Positions 17,297 through 27,680 of a stretch of DNA of 64,000 nucleotides are shown here, piece by piece. Positions within the stretch are counted from its first letter, which is position 1, and each line of letters begins with the position of its first letter. Both the position numbers and the translations under genes were made by a program. The notes beneath the pieces were generated by a model that saw only the letters and a list, made by a program, of their open reading frames with translations, made no database searches and was not told where the DNA came from. Source of the stretch: Anaerofustis stercorihominis DSM 17244 (GTDB lineage Bacteria; Bacillota; Clostridia; Eubacteriales; Anaerofustaceae); assembly GCF_000154825.1 (NCBI RefSeq), contig NZ_DS560019.1, positions 496,001 through 560,000 of the forward strand. Reading direction: 5' to 3'.

Positions 17297-17485
17297 TTAT
17301 TCTACACCAATAACAGCAACAGGACAGCCTTCTGCGGCTTCTCTTGCCATCGTTTCTTCATTTTCCCCTTCGGGCTGTTTGATAACTTCGGCTTTCCCGT
17401 CATCAGCAAACTGAAATACATCTTCGCATGTTGAAACGCAAAGTCCGCATGAAATACAGCCTTCTCTATCAATAACTACTTCCAT
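17297..17485 (-). CDS. Ferredoxin, single 4Fe-4S
   Basis: 62-residue electron carrier. Cluster ligands are CISCGLC and, near the end, GCP (fourth ligand); an extra Cys at CVSTC is typical of the Thermotoga/clostridial single-cluster ferredoxins. AGGAGG precedes the ATG. It could supply reduced ferredoxin to the hydrogenase 3 kb away, but the gene is not in that operon. Confidence 0.93.
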   Translation of the reverse strand: MEVVIDREGCISCGLCVSTCEDVFQFADDGKAEVIKQPEGENEETMAREAAEGCPVAVIGVE

Positions 17486-17605
17486 TTTATCCTCCTATAT
17501 TTAACTTTATATCCCTATATTATTTCTCTTTATTAAATAAATATTCTTTAAATATGTTAATTTTTGTATCTTACCCTATATTTCTAACCTCTTATATAAA
17601 AACAG

Positions 17606-17634
17606 ATGACAGAATTATAGTTATACTATATTAT
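17606..17634 (+). promoter_or_regulatory. Possible promoter of LytTR operon
   Basis: ATGACA, 17 bases, TATTAT, ending 23 bases before the LytTR ATG, which has GGAAGGGG as ribosome site. Confidence 0.45.
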
Positions 17635-17657
17635 GATTTTAAGGAAGGGGAATCCAT

Positions 17658-18092
17658 ATGAAAGTAAAAATTAAACTTGATAAAAATATAAAAGAACCCT
17701 ACGCAGTTATCTTTACTGATGAGATAACGGAGGAAATAAAAAACATCAATGAAATATTATCTAAAAAAGATAATATCATAACGGGAAATTATAACGAAAA
17801 AATAATAATAATCGATAAAGCCGAAGCGGAAATAATTAGAACAGAAGAAGGAAGAACCACGATATACTTAAATGATAAAAAATGTTATACGAATAAAAGA
17901 TTATATGAGGTGGAAGAACTCTTAGGAAAAGATTTTATTAGGATCTCCAAATCCACCATAGTAAATATCAAAAAGATAGATTATGTAGAGCCTTCTTTCA
18001 ACTGCACGATGATGATAGTAATGAAAAACAAAGTAAAAGATTATATTTCCAGAAGATATTTAAAGAGTTTTAAAGAAAAGCTGGGACTATAG
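17658..18092 (+). CDS. LytTR-domain DNA-binding regulator
   Basis: Transcription factor of 144 aa with an N-terminal region of about 45 residues and a C-terminal LytTR domain (IIRTEEGRTTIYLNDKKCYTNKRLYEVEELLG, then FIRISKSTIVNIKKIDYVE and SRRYLKSFKEKLGL). There is no receiver domain, so it is not a two-component response regulator. Paired with a DUF3021 membrane protein 11 bases downstream. LytTR-DUF3021 pairs are known as membrane-controlled regulatory systems in Firmicutes, with the membrane partner restraining the regulator. Confidence 0.9.
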   Translation: MKVKIKLDKNIKEPYAVIFTDEITEEIKNINEILSKKDNIITGNYNEKIIIIDKAEAEIIRTEEGRTTIYLNDKKCYTNKRLYEVEELLGKDFIRISKSTIVNIKKIDYVEPSFNCTMMIVMKNKVKDYISRRYLKSFKEKLGL

Positions 18093-18103
18093 GAGGGATA
18101 AAA

Positions 18104-18529
18104 ATGAAAAAAATAATAAAACTGATACTAGGCGGGATTGCCTGGGGATGTACGATGTTTACTATAATAGGTATTATAATTGCACTTATAATGGGGCAGG
18201 ATAATTCTTTTATGATGAGTACTTCGGATTATATAAAGCAGGCTGTGTTATCGATTATAATCGGGATAGGTTTTACGGTTCCGAGTATAGTTTACGATTA
18301 TGAAAACATATCAAAATTCCTTCAATTCACCGTTCATATGGGAACAGGCTTTTGTATTTATATGATATGTGCCTATATGGCAGGCTGGGTTCCCACCGGT
18401 TTCGGACTCGGCGCAGTAATATTGTCAATAGCATTTTGGATAATTATTTCACTTGCAATATGGTTTTTCTTTTATATGTATTATAAAAAGGAAGCGGAAA
18501 ATATAAATAAAAAACTCAAAGACAATTAA
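18104..18529 (+). CDS. DUF3021 membrane protein, LytTR partner
   Basis: Four predicted membrane helices over 141 aa (LILGGIAWGCTMFTIIGIII, AVLSIIIGIGFTVPSIVY, FTVHMGTGFCIYMICAYMAG, LGAVILSIAFWIIISLAIWF) with a Lys-rich cytoplasmic tail, the DUF3021 pattern. Likely controls the preceding LytTR regulator. It ends in a bidirectional terminator shared with the ABC exporter operon. Confidence 0.85.
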   Translation: MKKIIKLILGGIAWGCTMFTIIGIIIALIMGQDNSFMMSTSDYIKQAVLSIIIGIGFTVPSIVYDYENISKFLQFTVHMGTGFCIYMICAYMAGWVPTGFGLGAVILSIAFWIIISLAIWFFFYMYYKKEAENINKKLKDN

Positions 18530-18555
18530 AAAAGACAGCATTAGCTGTCTTTTTA
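18528..18555. terminator. Bidirectional terminator
   Basis: AAAAAGACAGC-ATTA-GCTGTCTTTTT between the converging DUF3021 and ABC genes. Confidence 0.9.
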
Positions 18556-18563
18556 TTATTAAG

Positions 18564-20444
18564 TTATGATAGTTCCAAGGCACCGGTATACAGTCTATAA
18601 TAAGTACCATGCTTATTGATAAGCTGTTCATGATCCCCTCTTTCGATAATCGTTCCATGTTCAAGAACTATTATTGCATCGGAGTTTCGTATTGTGGATA
18701 ACCTGTGGGCAATTACGAAAACCGTCCTGCCTTTCATGAGTTCATCCATACCGTCCTGAACTATTTTTTCGGTACGGGTATCGATACTCGATGTGGCTTC
18801 ATCCAAAATCAAAACAGGAGGATTATTAAGAGCCGCTCTTGCTATTGAAAGTAGCTGTCTTTGTCCCTGTGAGAGTTCTTCTCCCGTTCCCGAAATCATC
18901 GTATCATATCCCTGAGGAAGCATATTTATAAACTTATCCGCATTAACAAGTTTAGCTGCTTCATATACTTCTTCGTTTGTAGCATCTAATTTACCGTATC
19001 TTATATTATCCATAATGGTCCCTGTAAATAAGTTCGTATCCTGAAGAACTATACCGAGAGACCTTCTCAAGTCGGCTTTTTTGATTTTATTTACATTTAT
19101 ACCGTCGTATCTTATTTTACCCTTTGTTACATCGTAAAATCTGTTAATAAGATTTGTTATCGTAGTCTTTCCTGCACCAGTGGAACCCACGAAAGCAAGT
19201 TTCTGTCCCGGTTTTGCATAAAGGTTTAATTTATTTAAAACTATTTTATCGAGATTATACCCGAAACTCATATCAATAAACCTTACGTCTCCTCTTAAAG
19301 GCGTATATGTAACACTTCCGTCGGAATGAGGATGTTTCCAAGCCCACTGTCCCGTACGCTTTTCGCTTTCCTCTACATTTCCGTCTTCATCTATAACAGC
19401 ATTTACAAGACCTACATATCCGTTGTCTTCTTCGCTTTCTTCATCTATCAATTTAAATATTCTCTCTGCACCGGCAAGTGCCATTATAATCGAATTGAAC
19501 TGCCCTGAGATTTGGCTGAACGGGAAGTTGAAATTTCTTGTCAACTGAAGGAATGAAGCAATGGCACCTAAGGTAAGTCCACCTACGCCCGAAATAGCAA
19601 GATATCCACCCAATATAGCTGTTAGTACATATTGAATGTAACCTAAGTTCGCTATTATAGGGATTATTATATTCGCGTATCCGTTTGCCTTTGCCGCACT
19701 TTCAAATAAACTTTCATTCAACTCATCGAATTCAGCTTTGCTTTCTTCTTCATGGCAGAATACTTTGACTACTTTCTGTCCGCTCATCATTTCTTCCACA
19801 TATCCGTCTAAAGCACCTAAATTCTTTTGCTGACTTACAAAGTATTTACCGCTCTTGCCTCCTACGATTTTTGTAGCCAGTATCATCAATATTATTATAA
19901 AGACTGCAAGTACAGACAAAGGTATGCTTATGAATAACATCGCACAGAATACCGCTATTACGGTAATGACCGCAGAGAAGACCTGAGGGATACTCTGACA
20001 TATCATCTGCCTTAAAGTATCAGTATCGTTTGTATATAAACTCATAAGTTCTCCGTGAGAATGGGTATCGAAATATTTTATGGAAAGAGACTGCATATGG
20101 ATAAACATATCATCTCTTATCTTTTTAAGTACTCCCTGACCGATATTGACCATAAGCCTTGAATAAATGAAAGTACAAAGTACACCGGTGTAATAAATCA
20201 CACCGAACAACATTACCGCTTTCAGTACGCCCGCAAAGTCAGGGACTGCACTTTTAAGCAAAGGAGTGATGACATCATCTATCAAATACATCAAAAATAA
20301 TGAACTCGACATACTGGCTACAGAGCTTATTATGATAGCTATAAATACCACAAAAAATTCCAGCTTATATGATTTGAATACATATCCCAAAAGTCGCTTG
20401 GCAGTTTTGATATAATTACTTTTATTTGCTTCTTTGTTAGCCAT
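18564..20444 (-). CDS. ABC exporter half-transporter with catalytic site
   Basis: Fused membrane and ATPase domains (626 aa): six-helix ABC domain in residues 30-330, a linker insertion, then ATPase. Walker A GSTGAGKTT, Walker B VLILDEATSS with the catalytic Glu, and the H-loop in VIAHRLSTIRN are all canonical. Its signature is LSQGQ instead of LSGGQ. With the neighbouring half this forms a heterodimeric TM287/288-like exporter: this half gives the working Walker motifs and the partner gives the good signature. Its start overlaps the partner's stop by one base (TAATG). Confidence 0.93.
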   Translation of the reverse strand: MANKEANKSNYIKTAKRLLGYVFKSYKLEFFVVFIAIIISSVASMSSSLFLMYLIDDVITPLLKSAVPDFAGVLKAVMLFGVIYYTGVLCTFIYSRLMVNIGQGVLKKIRDDMFIHMQSLSIKYFDTHSHGELMSLYTNDTDTLRQMICQSIPQVFSAVITVIAVFCAMLFISIPLSVLAVFIIILMILATKIVGGKSGKYFVSQQKNLGALDGYVEEMMSGQKVVKVFCHEEESKAEFDELNESLFESAAKANGYANIIIPIIANLGYIQYVLTAILGGYLAISGVGGLTLGAIASFLQLTRNFNFPFSQISGQFNSIIMALAGAERIFKLIDEESEEDNGYVGLVNAVIDEDGNVEESEKRTGQWAWKHPHSDGSVTYTPLRGDVRFIDMSFGYNLDKIVLNKLNLYAKPGQKLAFVGSTGAGKTTITNLINRFYDVTKGKIRYDGINVNKIKKADLRRSLGIVLQDTNLFTGTIMDNIRYGKLDATNEEVYEAAKLVNADKFINMLPQGYDTMISGTGEELSQGQRQLLSIARAALNNPPVLILDEATSSIDTRTEKIVQDGMDELMKGRTVFVIAHRLSTIRNSDAIIVLEHGTIIERGDHEQLINKHGTYYRLYTGALELS

Positions 20445-22171
20445 TATTCTTTACCTCCCTTCACTTGAGAATTATAAACATCTTTATATATTTCATTTTC
20501 TTTTATAAGTTCTTCATGAGTCCCGATTTGATTTATCATTCCGTTATCCATTACGATTATCATATCCGCATCTTCTACGGAAGATATCCTTTGAGCAATG
20601 ATTATTTTTGTAGTCCCAGGGATCTCTTCTCTGAATGATTTTCTTATAAAAGCGTCGGTTTTGGTATCTACAGCACTGGTCGAATCGTCCAAAATAAGTA
20701 TTTTGGGATTTTTAAGAAGTGCTCTTGCTATACATAAACGCTGTTTTTGACCTCCCGAAACATTCGTACCTCCCTGTTCAATTTTGGTATCGTATTTATC
20801 GGGGAACTCTTCAATAAAAGTATCTGCCTGAGAAAGTCTGCATGCTCTTATGATTTCTTCATCGGTCGCATTTTCATTTCCCCATCTCAGATTGTCTTTA
20901 ATTGTACCTGCAAAAAGAGTATTCTTCTGTAAAACCATCGCAACTTCGTTTCGAAGTGTTTCTATATCGTACTCTCTTACATCCACGCCCCCTACTTTAA
21001 CACTTCCTTTTGTTACGTCATAAAGTCTTGGGATAAGCTGTACGAGAGATGTCTTTGAGCTGCCGGTGCTTCCTATGATACCCACCGTTTTACCGGAATC
21101 TATATGTAAATTTATATCCCTTAAAGGAAGGTTATCACCGTCTCCGCCGTAGCTGAAATCTACATTTTCAAAATCGATGGAACCGTCTTTTACAGTTGTT
21201 TTGGGATTTTCTCCGTTAGATAGGTTACTTTCTTCATTAAGAACCTCCACGATACGTTCTGCAGACGTCTGTGCCATAAGCACCATAACGAATACCATGG
21301 AAAGTATCATAAGGCTGGAAAGTATCTGTGAAGCATAAACGACCATACTCGTAAGTTCTCCCGTAGTCATAGCACCGAAAGTAATGAGTCTTGCAGCCAA
21401 GTATGAAATAGCCAAGATGCAAGTATATATGGTAAACTGCATTATAGGAGTATTTAGAGCTACGATTTTTTCTGCTTTTGTAAAAAACTTGAATATAAGC
21501 TTTGATATCCCGCCGAACTTTTCGACTTCATAATCTTCTCTTACATAAGCCTTTACTACTCTGACCCCCGTAACATTTTCCTGCACAACATTATTTAATT
21601 TATCGTATGTATTGAATACTCTCTCGAAGTGAGGATGTGCTTTGATTGCGATGAAGAATAACAGAACGCCCAGTACGGGTATTGCGATAAAAAATACTAT
21701 CGAAACCTGAAGATTTATTTTGATTGCAAACACAAGTGCAAAAAATAACATAATAGGCGAACGAATGAGCATTCTTACTATCATCTGATATGCTATTTGT
21801 ACGTTGGTTACATCGGTCGTGAGTCTGGTAACCAAACTAGCCGTTGAGAATTTATCTATATTTGAAAAAGAAAAGTCTTGTATCTTATGAAACATATCCT
21901 TTCTCAAATTTTTTGCAAACCCCGCAGCCGCTCCTGCGGCATATTTACCGGCAAGGACACCGCATATAAGTGAAACCAGTGCAATGCCAAATAAAAAAAC
22001 ACCCAGCTTAACAATATAATTTAAGTTACCTTTTTCTATTCCGAGGTCAATGATATTAGCCATATAAAATGGGATCAATACTTCCATGAAGACTTCTATT
22101 ATGACGAAAAAAGGTGCTAGCAAAGAATCTTTTTTATACTCTCTGATAGAACCGAACAATGTCTTTAACAT
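20444..22171 (-). CDS. ABC exporter half-transporter with degenerate ATP site
   Basis: 575 aa, N-terminal exporter membrane domain and C-terminal ATPase. Signature VSGGQKQR is intact. The site residues are non-canonical: Walker A GSTGSSKTS has Ser for the usual second Gly, Walker B reads ILILDDSTSAVD with Asp for the catalytic Glu, and the H-loop His is Gln (IIAQRISSVED). This is the usual asymmetry of heterodimeric multidrug exporters. It lies between the marR gene and the other half, all on one strand. Confidence 0.93.
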   Translation of the reverse strand: MLKTLFGSIREYKKDSLLAPFFVIIEVFMEVLIPFYMANIIDLGIEKGNLNYIVKLGVFLFGIALVSLICGVLAGKYAAGAAAGFAKNLRKDMFHKIQDFSFSNIDKFSTASLVTRLTTDVTNVQIAYQMIVRMLIRSPIMLFFALVFAIKINLQVSIVFFIAIPVLGVLLFFIAIKAHPHFERVFNTYDKLNNVVQENVTGVRVVKAYVREDYEVEKFGGISKLIFKFFTKAEKIVALNTPIMQFTIYTCILAISYLAARLITFGAMTTGELTSMVVYASQILSSLMILSMVFVMVLMAQTSAERIVEVLNEESNLSNGENPKTTVKDGSIDFENVDFSYGGDGDNLPLRDINLHIDSGKTVGIIGSTGSSKTSLVQLIPRLYDVTKGSVKVGGVDVREYDIETLRNEVAMVLQKNTLFAGTIKDNLRWGNENATDEEIIRACRLSQADTFIEEFPDKYDTKIEQGGTNVSGGQKQRLCIARALLKNPKILILDDSTSAVDTKTDAFIRKSFREEIPGTTKIIIAQRISSVEDADMIIVMDNGMINQIGTHEELIKENEIYKDVYNSQVKGGKE

Positions 22172-22238
22172 TTCTTTACCTCCTAAATTAAAGTTAGCTT
22201 CATAACTGTAAGGTGCCTAACTATATAATTAAAAAATA

Positions 22239-22661
22239 TTATCTTAGGTTGATCAACATCTTATCGCATACCTTTAAAAAAGTATCTATCTCATCATCGG
22301 AAATACCCAGTTTCAATTTAGCCTCGGTTTTATCTATTTCTTTTCCGATACTCTCTTTGATATCAAGACCTTTTTGGGTTATTATTATTTTTTTGAGCCT
22401 TGCATCATAGTCTACGCATTCTCTTCTGATGAGTCCATTCTCTTCCAAAAGCTGCAATAACCCGCTGGCAGTGGCTCTGCTTGTATGGAACTGTGCTTCT
22501 ATATCTTTTTGGAATATATCACTTTTTTGTTTGCTGATATAATAAAGCACTTTGCTTTGTATCCCCGTTACACCGTAACACGCAGCGTCTTTGTTCATGG
22601 ATTTTTTTAGTTCATTGGATAAAATATTGATTATCCTGCCTATATCTTTTTTTGTTTTCAT
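22239..22661 (-). CDS. MarR-family regulator of the ABC exporter
   Basis: Winged-helix repressor, 140 aa. The recognition region (FQKDIEAQFHTSRATASGLLQLLEENGLIRRECVDYDARLKKIIITQKG) matches MarR. First gene of the marR-ABC-ABC operon, and a perfect palindrome sits just upstream, so self-control and exporter control by the same protein are likely. Ligand unknown. Confidence 0.92.
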   Translation of the reverse strand: MKTKKDIGRIINILSNELKKSMNKDAACYGVTGIQSKVLYYISKQKSDIFQKDIEAQFHTSRATASGLLQLLEENGLIRRECVDYDARLKKIIITQKGLDIKESIGKEIDKTEAKLKLGISDDEIDTFLKVCDKMLINLR

Positions 22662-22677
22662 TTAAAACACCTTCTGA

Positions 22678-22724
22678 ATATGTTAGTTTCCTAACATATT
22701 ATACTCATTTTAATCTTTTGTCAA
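22678..22724 (-). promoter_or_regulatory. MarR promoter and palindromic operator
   Basis: Operator ATATGTTAG-TTTC-CTAACATAT (22678-22699), a perfect 9-base inverted repeat. On the minus strand TTGACA (22719-22724), 17 bases, TAATAT (22696-22701), so the operator overlaps the -10 and the start point. Confidence 0.75.
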
Positions 22725-22727
22725 TGA

Positions 22728-23411
22728 TTATTTAAATAATTTCAGTAAATTTTCACAGGAAATATCCATATCTTCACAGTCACCTTTTACCTTTATGATA
22801 ACATCTATTCCCGTTAATTCCTCTATCATATTTTTGTTATCAACGTGTAGTATATTATCTTCTTGATAACCATTCATTATTATCCCCTCTACATTTATAT
22901 TTTTTCGTTTTAAATACTCACAAGTAAGTACGGTATCGTTTATGCTTCCAAGAGAACTTTTTGTTATTACCAAAACATTTAGTTCTAACATTTTTATTAT
23001 ATCTTCAAGCATGATCTTACATTTATCATCATATCTTATGGGACAAACTATACCGCCACTCCCCTCTACAAGAACATAATCATACTTAGTCTTTATATTG
23101 TTATAATCCGATTTTATTTTATTTAAATCGATTTTATTTCCCTCTATTTTTTGCGCCAAATGAGGTGACACTTCGCTTTCGTACATATATGAAACTATAT
23201 TATCAATATCCTCATTCAAACCTGAAACTTCATTGACATAATGTGCATCGGAAGAAATGAATTTCCCATTTTCTTTTACCGCACCGCTTATCGCAGCTTT
23301 ATAATATCCCGCATTATATCCCTTATCCATGAGTTTTTTTAAAATAAGCCCGCTTATATAAGTTTTTCCCATATCCGTACCTGTAGCGGTTATAAATATC
23401 CCTTTACTCAT
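22728..23411 (-). CDS. bioD: Dethiobiotin synthetase
   Basis: Makes dethiobiotin from diaminopelargonic acid, CO2 and ATP. The P-loop [11 protein letters not shown] is at the N-terminus and the second motif VLVEGSGG near residue 115. Length 227 aa is normal. It overlaps the end of bioB by 8 bases. bioA and bioF are absent here, so the locus covers only the last two steps plus uptake. Confidence 0.93.
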   Translation of the reverse strand: MSKGIFITATGTDMGKTYISGLILKKLMDKGYNAGYYKAAISGAVKENGKFISSDAHYVNEVSGLNEDIDNIVSYMYESEVSPHLAQKIEGNKIDLNKIKSDYNNIKTKYDYVLVEGSGGIVCPIRYDDKCKIMLEDIIKMLELNVLVITKSSLGSINDTVLTCEYLKRKNINVEGIIMNGYQEDNILHVDNKNMIEELTGIDVIIKVKGDCEDMDISCENLLKLFK

Positions 23412-24375
23412 AATTTACCTCATTTACTTCAAAACCGATACTTTTCACCATATCTATATCATCTTTTGTTTTAATCCCGTAAGTAGTCAGCATATCTCCG
23501 GAAATGGCACTGTTTACACCGCTTTCTATAGCTTTTTTGCCTTTATCTTCAAAAAGGGCTCTTCCTCCTGCAAGCCTAAGAAGGACATTCGGCAAGATAA
23601 ATCGATATATTGCTATGCTTCTTTTGATTTCATCATATCTCAAAGGCTCATTATTTTGAAGAGGAGTTCCTTTTATGGGGTTTAAAATATTTATAGGAAC
23701 ACTTTTTACCTCTATCTCTTTTAAAGTAAAAGCCATATCTATCCTGTCTATAATAGTCTCTCCGAGACCGAAGATACCTCCGCTGCAAATCTCTAATCCG
23801 GCTTTCTTCGCATCTTTTATGGTATTCAACTTTTCATCATATGTATGAGTCGTACAAATATATGGAAAAAACCTGCGGGAAGTCTCAAGATTATTATGAT
23901 ACCTGCTCATTCCCGCTTCTTTGAGTTTTATGAAATCCTCATAATCCAAAAGACCAAGAGAGCCGCAGAACTCCATACTGCACTGTTCTTTTAGCTTTTT
24001 ATAAGTTACACACAGCTTATCCACATCTTTTTTATTAAACCTTCTCCCCGATGTAACTATAGAAAACCTGTCTACTCCCGACTTTTCATTGGATAATGCA
24101 CTTTCTATTATCGTATTATCATCTAAAAAATCATATTCATCTATATCGGTTTTATAATGCGCTGATTGAGCGCAGTACTTACAGTCTTCGGGACATCTGC
24201 CGCTTTTGGCATTGATTATCGTACAGAGTTCAAATTCATTCCCGCATTTTTCCTTTCTGATTTCATCTGCAAATTCTGTAAGCTTACCTAAAGGAACATC
24301 TATCAATGATAAAGCTTCTTCGTAAGTAATATCATATCCCTCTAATACTTTTTCTTTTAATTTATTTAACTGCAT
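23404..24375 (-). CDS. bioB: Biotin synthase (radical SAM)
   Basis: Inserts sulfur into dethiobiotin. The radical SAM motif [11 protein letters not shown] binds the 4Fe-4S cluster; further family motifs [10 protein letters not shown] and LAGGRALF are present, with the Arg of RLAGGR near the second cluster. Length 323 aa is typical. It overlaps bioY by 14 bases and bioD by 8, a tightly coupled operon. Confidence 0.96.
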   Translation of the reverse strand: MQLNKLKEKVLEGYDITYEEALSLIDVPLGKLTEFADEIRKEKCGNEFELCTIINAKSGRCPEDCKYCAQSAHYKTDIDEYDFLDDNTIIESALSNEKSGVDRFSIVTSGRRFNKKDVDKLCVTYKKLKEQCSMEFCGSLGLLDYEDFIKLKEAGMSRYHNNLETSRRFFPYICTTHTYDEKLNTIKDAKKAGLEICSGGIFGLGETIIDRIDMAFTLKEIEVKSVPINILNPIKGTPLQNNEPLRYDEIKRSIAIYRFILPNVLLRLAGGRALFEDKGKKAIESGVNSAISGDMLTTYGIKTKDDIDMVKSIGFEVNEVNYE

Positions 24376-24928
24376 AACTGTTCCTCCTAACTATAGGAAC
24401 TAATTTCTTTCCCAAGACCGCTGATATAAAACATAGAAGTATATCCCCCGGAATATCAAGCGGAAAACAGGAAGCAAGAACGATCAAGAAAGAAACAGGT
24501 TCGCCCACGAAGAAATTAAGCATTATATATTTATAACCAAGCCCTATCAAATATGTAACCATAAATCCCGCAAAAGCGGAAATAAGATAAGATTTAAATG
24601 TCTTTTTCTCCGATTTTTCAAGTACTAAACCGCATACAAAAGCTGCGCAAACAAATCCTATGAGGTAACCGAAGCTGGGTCTTAAAACATAATTGATACC
24701 TCCCCCTGCAGCAAAAATAGGAAAGCCGAACAGTCCGAGCAAAACATATATTGTAACCGACAGCATTCCAAGTCTGCTTCCGAGAAGTATGCCTGCCAAG
24801 AGGACAAATAAGAACTGCAAAGTAAAATAATCCATATACAAAACGGGTATTCGTATAAAAGCCCCCGCAGCCACCAAAGCTGTAAACAGTGAACATATGA
24901 CCAAATCTTTTGTCTTTATATTTTTCAT
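24362..24928 (-). CDS. bioY: Biotin transporter S component BioY
   Basis: Substrate-binding membrane subunit of an ECF biotin importer, 188 aa, about six helices. Family motifs: [21 protein letters not shown] and [12 protein letters not shown]. It heads the bioY-bioB-bioD operon, so uptake and final synthesis are under one control. ECF module genes are not in the window. Confidence 0.94.
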   Translation of the reverse strand: MKNIKTKDLVICSLFTALVAAGAFIRIPVLYMDYFTLQFLFVLLAGILLGSRLGMLSVTIYVLLGLFGFPIFAAGGGINYVLRPSFGYLIGFVCAAFVCGLVLEKSEKKTFKSYLISAFAGFMVTYLIGLGYKYIMLNFFVGEPVSFLIVLASCFPLDIPGDILLCFISAVLGKKLVPIVRRNSYAVK

Positions 24929-24956
24929 TTATATTCTCCTTAATGATTTTTGGGAA

Positions 24957-25010
24957 ATTATATCAACTGCACCTTCGCTATGTCAACCTTAATATGTACA
25001 TAGGTTGACA
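24957..25010 (-). promoter_or_regulatory. bio promoter with BirA-type operator
   Basis: TGTCAACC (24981-24988), 14 bases, GGTTGACA (25003-25010): a match to the Firmicutes BirA operator plan (TGTTAACC-N14/15-GGTTAACA). The left arm contains the -35 TTGACA on the minus strand, followed after 18 bases by TATAAT (24957-24962). Repression by BirA in the presence of biotin is expected. Confidence 0.85.
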
Positions 25011-25364
25011 CTATTTAAAGTCATGATATTATTTAAGATTTAAGCAATGTTTTATTAATTGGATATTTAAAATCATATAACTAAAAGTTAATCCTTTAAA
25101 TCAAATGTATTATTTTATTTTAATAATAATAAATAATAAGATTTTATATTGCTGTCCCATTATTATAAATTAACTAATTAATTTATATGTTTACAAAAAA
25201 GTATAAAACAGAGTGTATAAATAATTTTCTTTTATTGATAAATTTTCCCATAATACTCCTTCGATGATTTCTATAATCTTTTTAAAAGCATTAAACAAGC
25301 TATGCATATTAGACATGGCTTGTTCATAAAAATTATAAATACAACTATTAAAAGAGGATGAGAT
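25011..25364. other. Non-coding stretch between bioY and GerMN gene
   Basis: AT-rich, no convincing small gene. The only structure seen is an inverted repeat AACAAGC/GCTTGTT at about 25297-25323, 40 bases before the GerMN gene, without a following T run. Confidence 0.5.
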
Positions 25365-26327
25365 ATGAAAAAATTAATAAAACTATTATTATTGGTCGGG
25401 ATAATAGCGTTGAGTTACATAACGATAAAAGAACCTCAGCTGACGGCAAAAGTACAGCAGACAGTGAGTAGTTACATAAAAAAAGAAACCAAAACGGAAC
25501 AGGCAGATATTACGGTCTACTTTAAAAATGCAGAAGGATATGTAGTACCGATAACCAGAAAAGTAAATAAAGAACAGGCTACATTCGATAATGTTCTTAA
25601 CTTAATGGCGGATAACGAAGAAAACGGTAAAGTTGCTTCTAAAAACGGACTCCTTCCCGCAGTGGTTTCGGGGAGTATAAAGAGCGTCCAGGTAGACGGA
25701 ACGACTGCAAAGGTAAGTTTAAATGAAAAATCAGCACAGTTCGTGGATAAAAGTGATGAGACTGCATTTGTAACATCCATAGTATATGCTCTTACCGAAT
25801 ATAAAGATGTAGACAGTGTAATGTTTGACTTATCTTCCTCGGATACGCTTCCTTTCGGGACTGAAATGAACAAGCTTTATTACAGGGAAAATATAAATAA
25901 AATAAAATATTCCAAGCTTGCAAAATCAAAACAAACCATGTATCTGGCGAAGAAATGTGACAATGTGTATAACTATATACCTTACAGCGTATATAACAGA
26001 AAAAGCAATATAAGTTTAAAAGAAGCACTTAACATACATTTCAATCTTTGTTCGGATACAAAATTTTCAAGCTTGATATTTGCAGATAATGCAAAACTCA
26101 AGGAAATACTTATCAAAGGAGACAGCGTTTATATCCATTTAAGCAAAGAATTCGAAAAAATGGATAAGGCAATGTTAAACATGTATAAAAACAGCGTTTC
26201 ACTGACAGTAAAAGAAAATTCCGATTCTATTGAAAAAGTTCGCTTTATAATAGACCAAAACGAAGAAAATAATGGTATAATGGAAACTGTACTTATTAAA
26301 GATTATTCAAATCAAGAAAGAAAATAG
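25365..26327 (+). CDS. Membrane-anchored GerMN-domain protein
   Basis: An N-terminal membrane anchor ([16 protein letters not shown]) is followed by an outer region with a first GerMN domain ([19 protein letters not shown]... TAKVSLNEK... [20 protein letters not shown]) and a second, weaker copy ([18 protein letters not shown] onward). GerM-type domains occur in sporulation and germination proteins and in wall-related lipoproteins. Here it is anchored by a helix rather than a lipobox. First gene of a five-gene run with rph and rdgB. Confidence 0.8.
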   Translation: MKKLIKLLLLVGIIALSYITIKEPQLTAKVQQTVSSYIKKETKTEQADITVYFKNAEGYVVPITRKVNKEQATFDNVLNLMADNEENGKVASKNGLLPAVVSGSIKSVQVDGTTAKVSLNEKSAQFVDKSDETAFVTSIVYALTEYKDVDSVMFDLSSSDTLPFGTEMNKLYYRENINKIKYSKLAKSKQTMYLAKKCDNVYNYIPYSVYNRKSNISLKEALNIHFNLCSDTKFSSLIFADNAKLKEILIKGDSVYIHLSKEFEKMDKAMLNMYKNSVSLTVKENSDSIEKVRFIIDQNEENNGIMETVLIKDYSNQERK

Positions 26328-26341
26328 AAGGAGCAAATCAT

Positions 26342-27067
26342 ATGGTAAGATCAGATAACAGAAAATTTGATGAAAAAAGAGAAGTAAAAATCACGAGAAA
26401 TTATACCATGTATCCAGACGGATGCGTTTTGATAGAATCAGGAAATACGAAAGTAATATGCTCTGCATTTATAGAAAACAGAGTTCCTCCGTTTTTAAGA
26501 GGAGAAGGAACCGGTTGGATAACATGTGAATATTCGATGCTTCCATCTTCCACTCAAACGAGGAAACAAAGAGACATCAACAGATTAAAACTGGACGGAA
26601 GAAGCTCTGAAATTCAAAGGCTAATAGGAAGAAGCTTAAGAAGTGTTGTAGACTTATCTATCTTAGGCGAAAAGACGATAATGATAGACTGCGACGTGAT
26701 ACAAGCCGACGGAGGTACGAGAGTTGCAAGTATCACAGGAGCATTCGTTGCCCTTTACGATGCTCTTTCAAAAATGGTTGAAAAGGGAGAAATAGAAAGA
26801 TTACCTCTTACTTCGTTCCTTGCTGCAATAAGCGTAGGTATAGTGGAAAATGAACCTCTATTAGACTTATGTTACATAGAAGATTCCAACGCCATAGCGG
26901 ACATGAACGTCGTAATGAACGAGTACGGAGAATTTATAGAACTAGGTATGACAGGAGAAAAGAGACCTATAAAAGAAGAAGAGCTAAATAAGCTCCTTAT
27001 ACTTGCAAAAAAGGGAATAAAAGAACTCATAGAAATTCAAAAAGAAGTATTGGGATTTAATAATTAG
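26342..27067 (+). CDS. rph: Ribonuclease PH
   Basis: Phosphorolytic 3'-5' exoribonuclease that trims tRNA 3' ends. Highly conserved: [54 protein letters not shown] and [18 protein letters not shown]. Full length at 241 aa. Followed nine bases later by rdgB, an arrangement common in Firmicutes. Confidence 0.97.
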   Translation: MVRSDNRKFDEKREVKITRNYTMYPDGCVLIESGNTKVICSAFIENRVPPFLRGEGTGWITCEYSMLPSSTQTRKQRDINRLKLDGRSSEIQRLIGRSLRSVVDLSILGEKTIMIDCDVIQADGGTRVASITGAFVALYDALSKMVEKGEIERLPLTSFLAAISVGIVENEPLLDLCYIEDSNAIADMNVVMNEYGEFIELGMTGEKRPIKEEELNKLLILAKKGIKELIEIQKEVLGFNN

Positions 27068-27075
27068 AGGTAATA

Positions 27076-27666
27076 ATGAAAGAAGTAATAATAGCATCTG
27101 CAAACAAACATAAATTAGATGAAATAAAAAGTATTTTAAAGGATTATAAAGTAATAAGCATGGCGGAAGCCGGATTTTTTGACGATATAGTGGAAGACGG
27201 GGCAACATTTGAAGAAAATGCACTTATCAAGGCAAAAGCGATACATGAAAAAACAGGCAAGCTTGTACTCGGTGACGATTCAGGCTTGATGGTAGAATAT
27301 TTAAACGGTGAACCGGGCATATATTCCGCAAGGTACGCCGGAGAAGAAAAAAGCGATAGAAAAAACAACGAAAAACTTCTCAAAGCATTAGAGGGAACAG
27401 AAAGACAAGACAGAAGTGCAAAGTTCGTATGTACAGTAGGTATATGCTATGAAGACGGGACTACCGAGACGGTAAGAGGCGAGGTAAAAGGTATTATCGG
27501 GACCGAAGAAACAGGAAGCGGAGGATTTGGATACGACCCTCTTTTCTATATCGAAGAACTGGATAAGACTTATGCCGAGCTTACTTTTGATGAAAAAAAC
27601 ATGGTAAGCCACAGAAGAAAAGCTTTTACAAAAGCAAAAGAAATCTTGGATAAAAAGTTAAAATAG
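27076..27666 (+). CDS. rdgB: XTP/dITP diphosphatase
   Basis: House-cleaning enzyme that hydrolyses non-canonical purine triphosphates. Ham1/RdgB motifs: SANKHKLDEIKSIL, TFEENALIKAKA, DDSGLMVEYLNGEPGIYSARYAG, GFGYDPLF and SHRRKAF. Length 196 aa. Part of the GerMN-rph-rdgB-phosphoesterase operon. Confidence 0.96.
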   Translation: MKEVIIASANKHKLDEIKSILKDYKVISMAEAGFFDDIVEDGATFEENALIKAKAIHEKTGKLVLGDDSGLMVEYLNGEPGIYSARYAGEEKSDRKNNEKLLKALEGTERQDRSAKFVCTVGICYEDGTTETVRGEVKGIIGTEETGSGGFGYDPLFYIEELDKTYAELTFDEKNMVSHRRKAFTKAKEILDKKLK

Positions 27667-27680
27667 GTCTGGGTCATATC

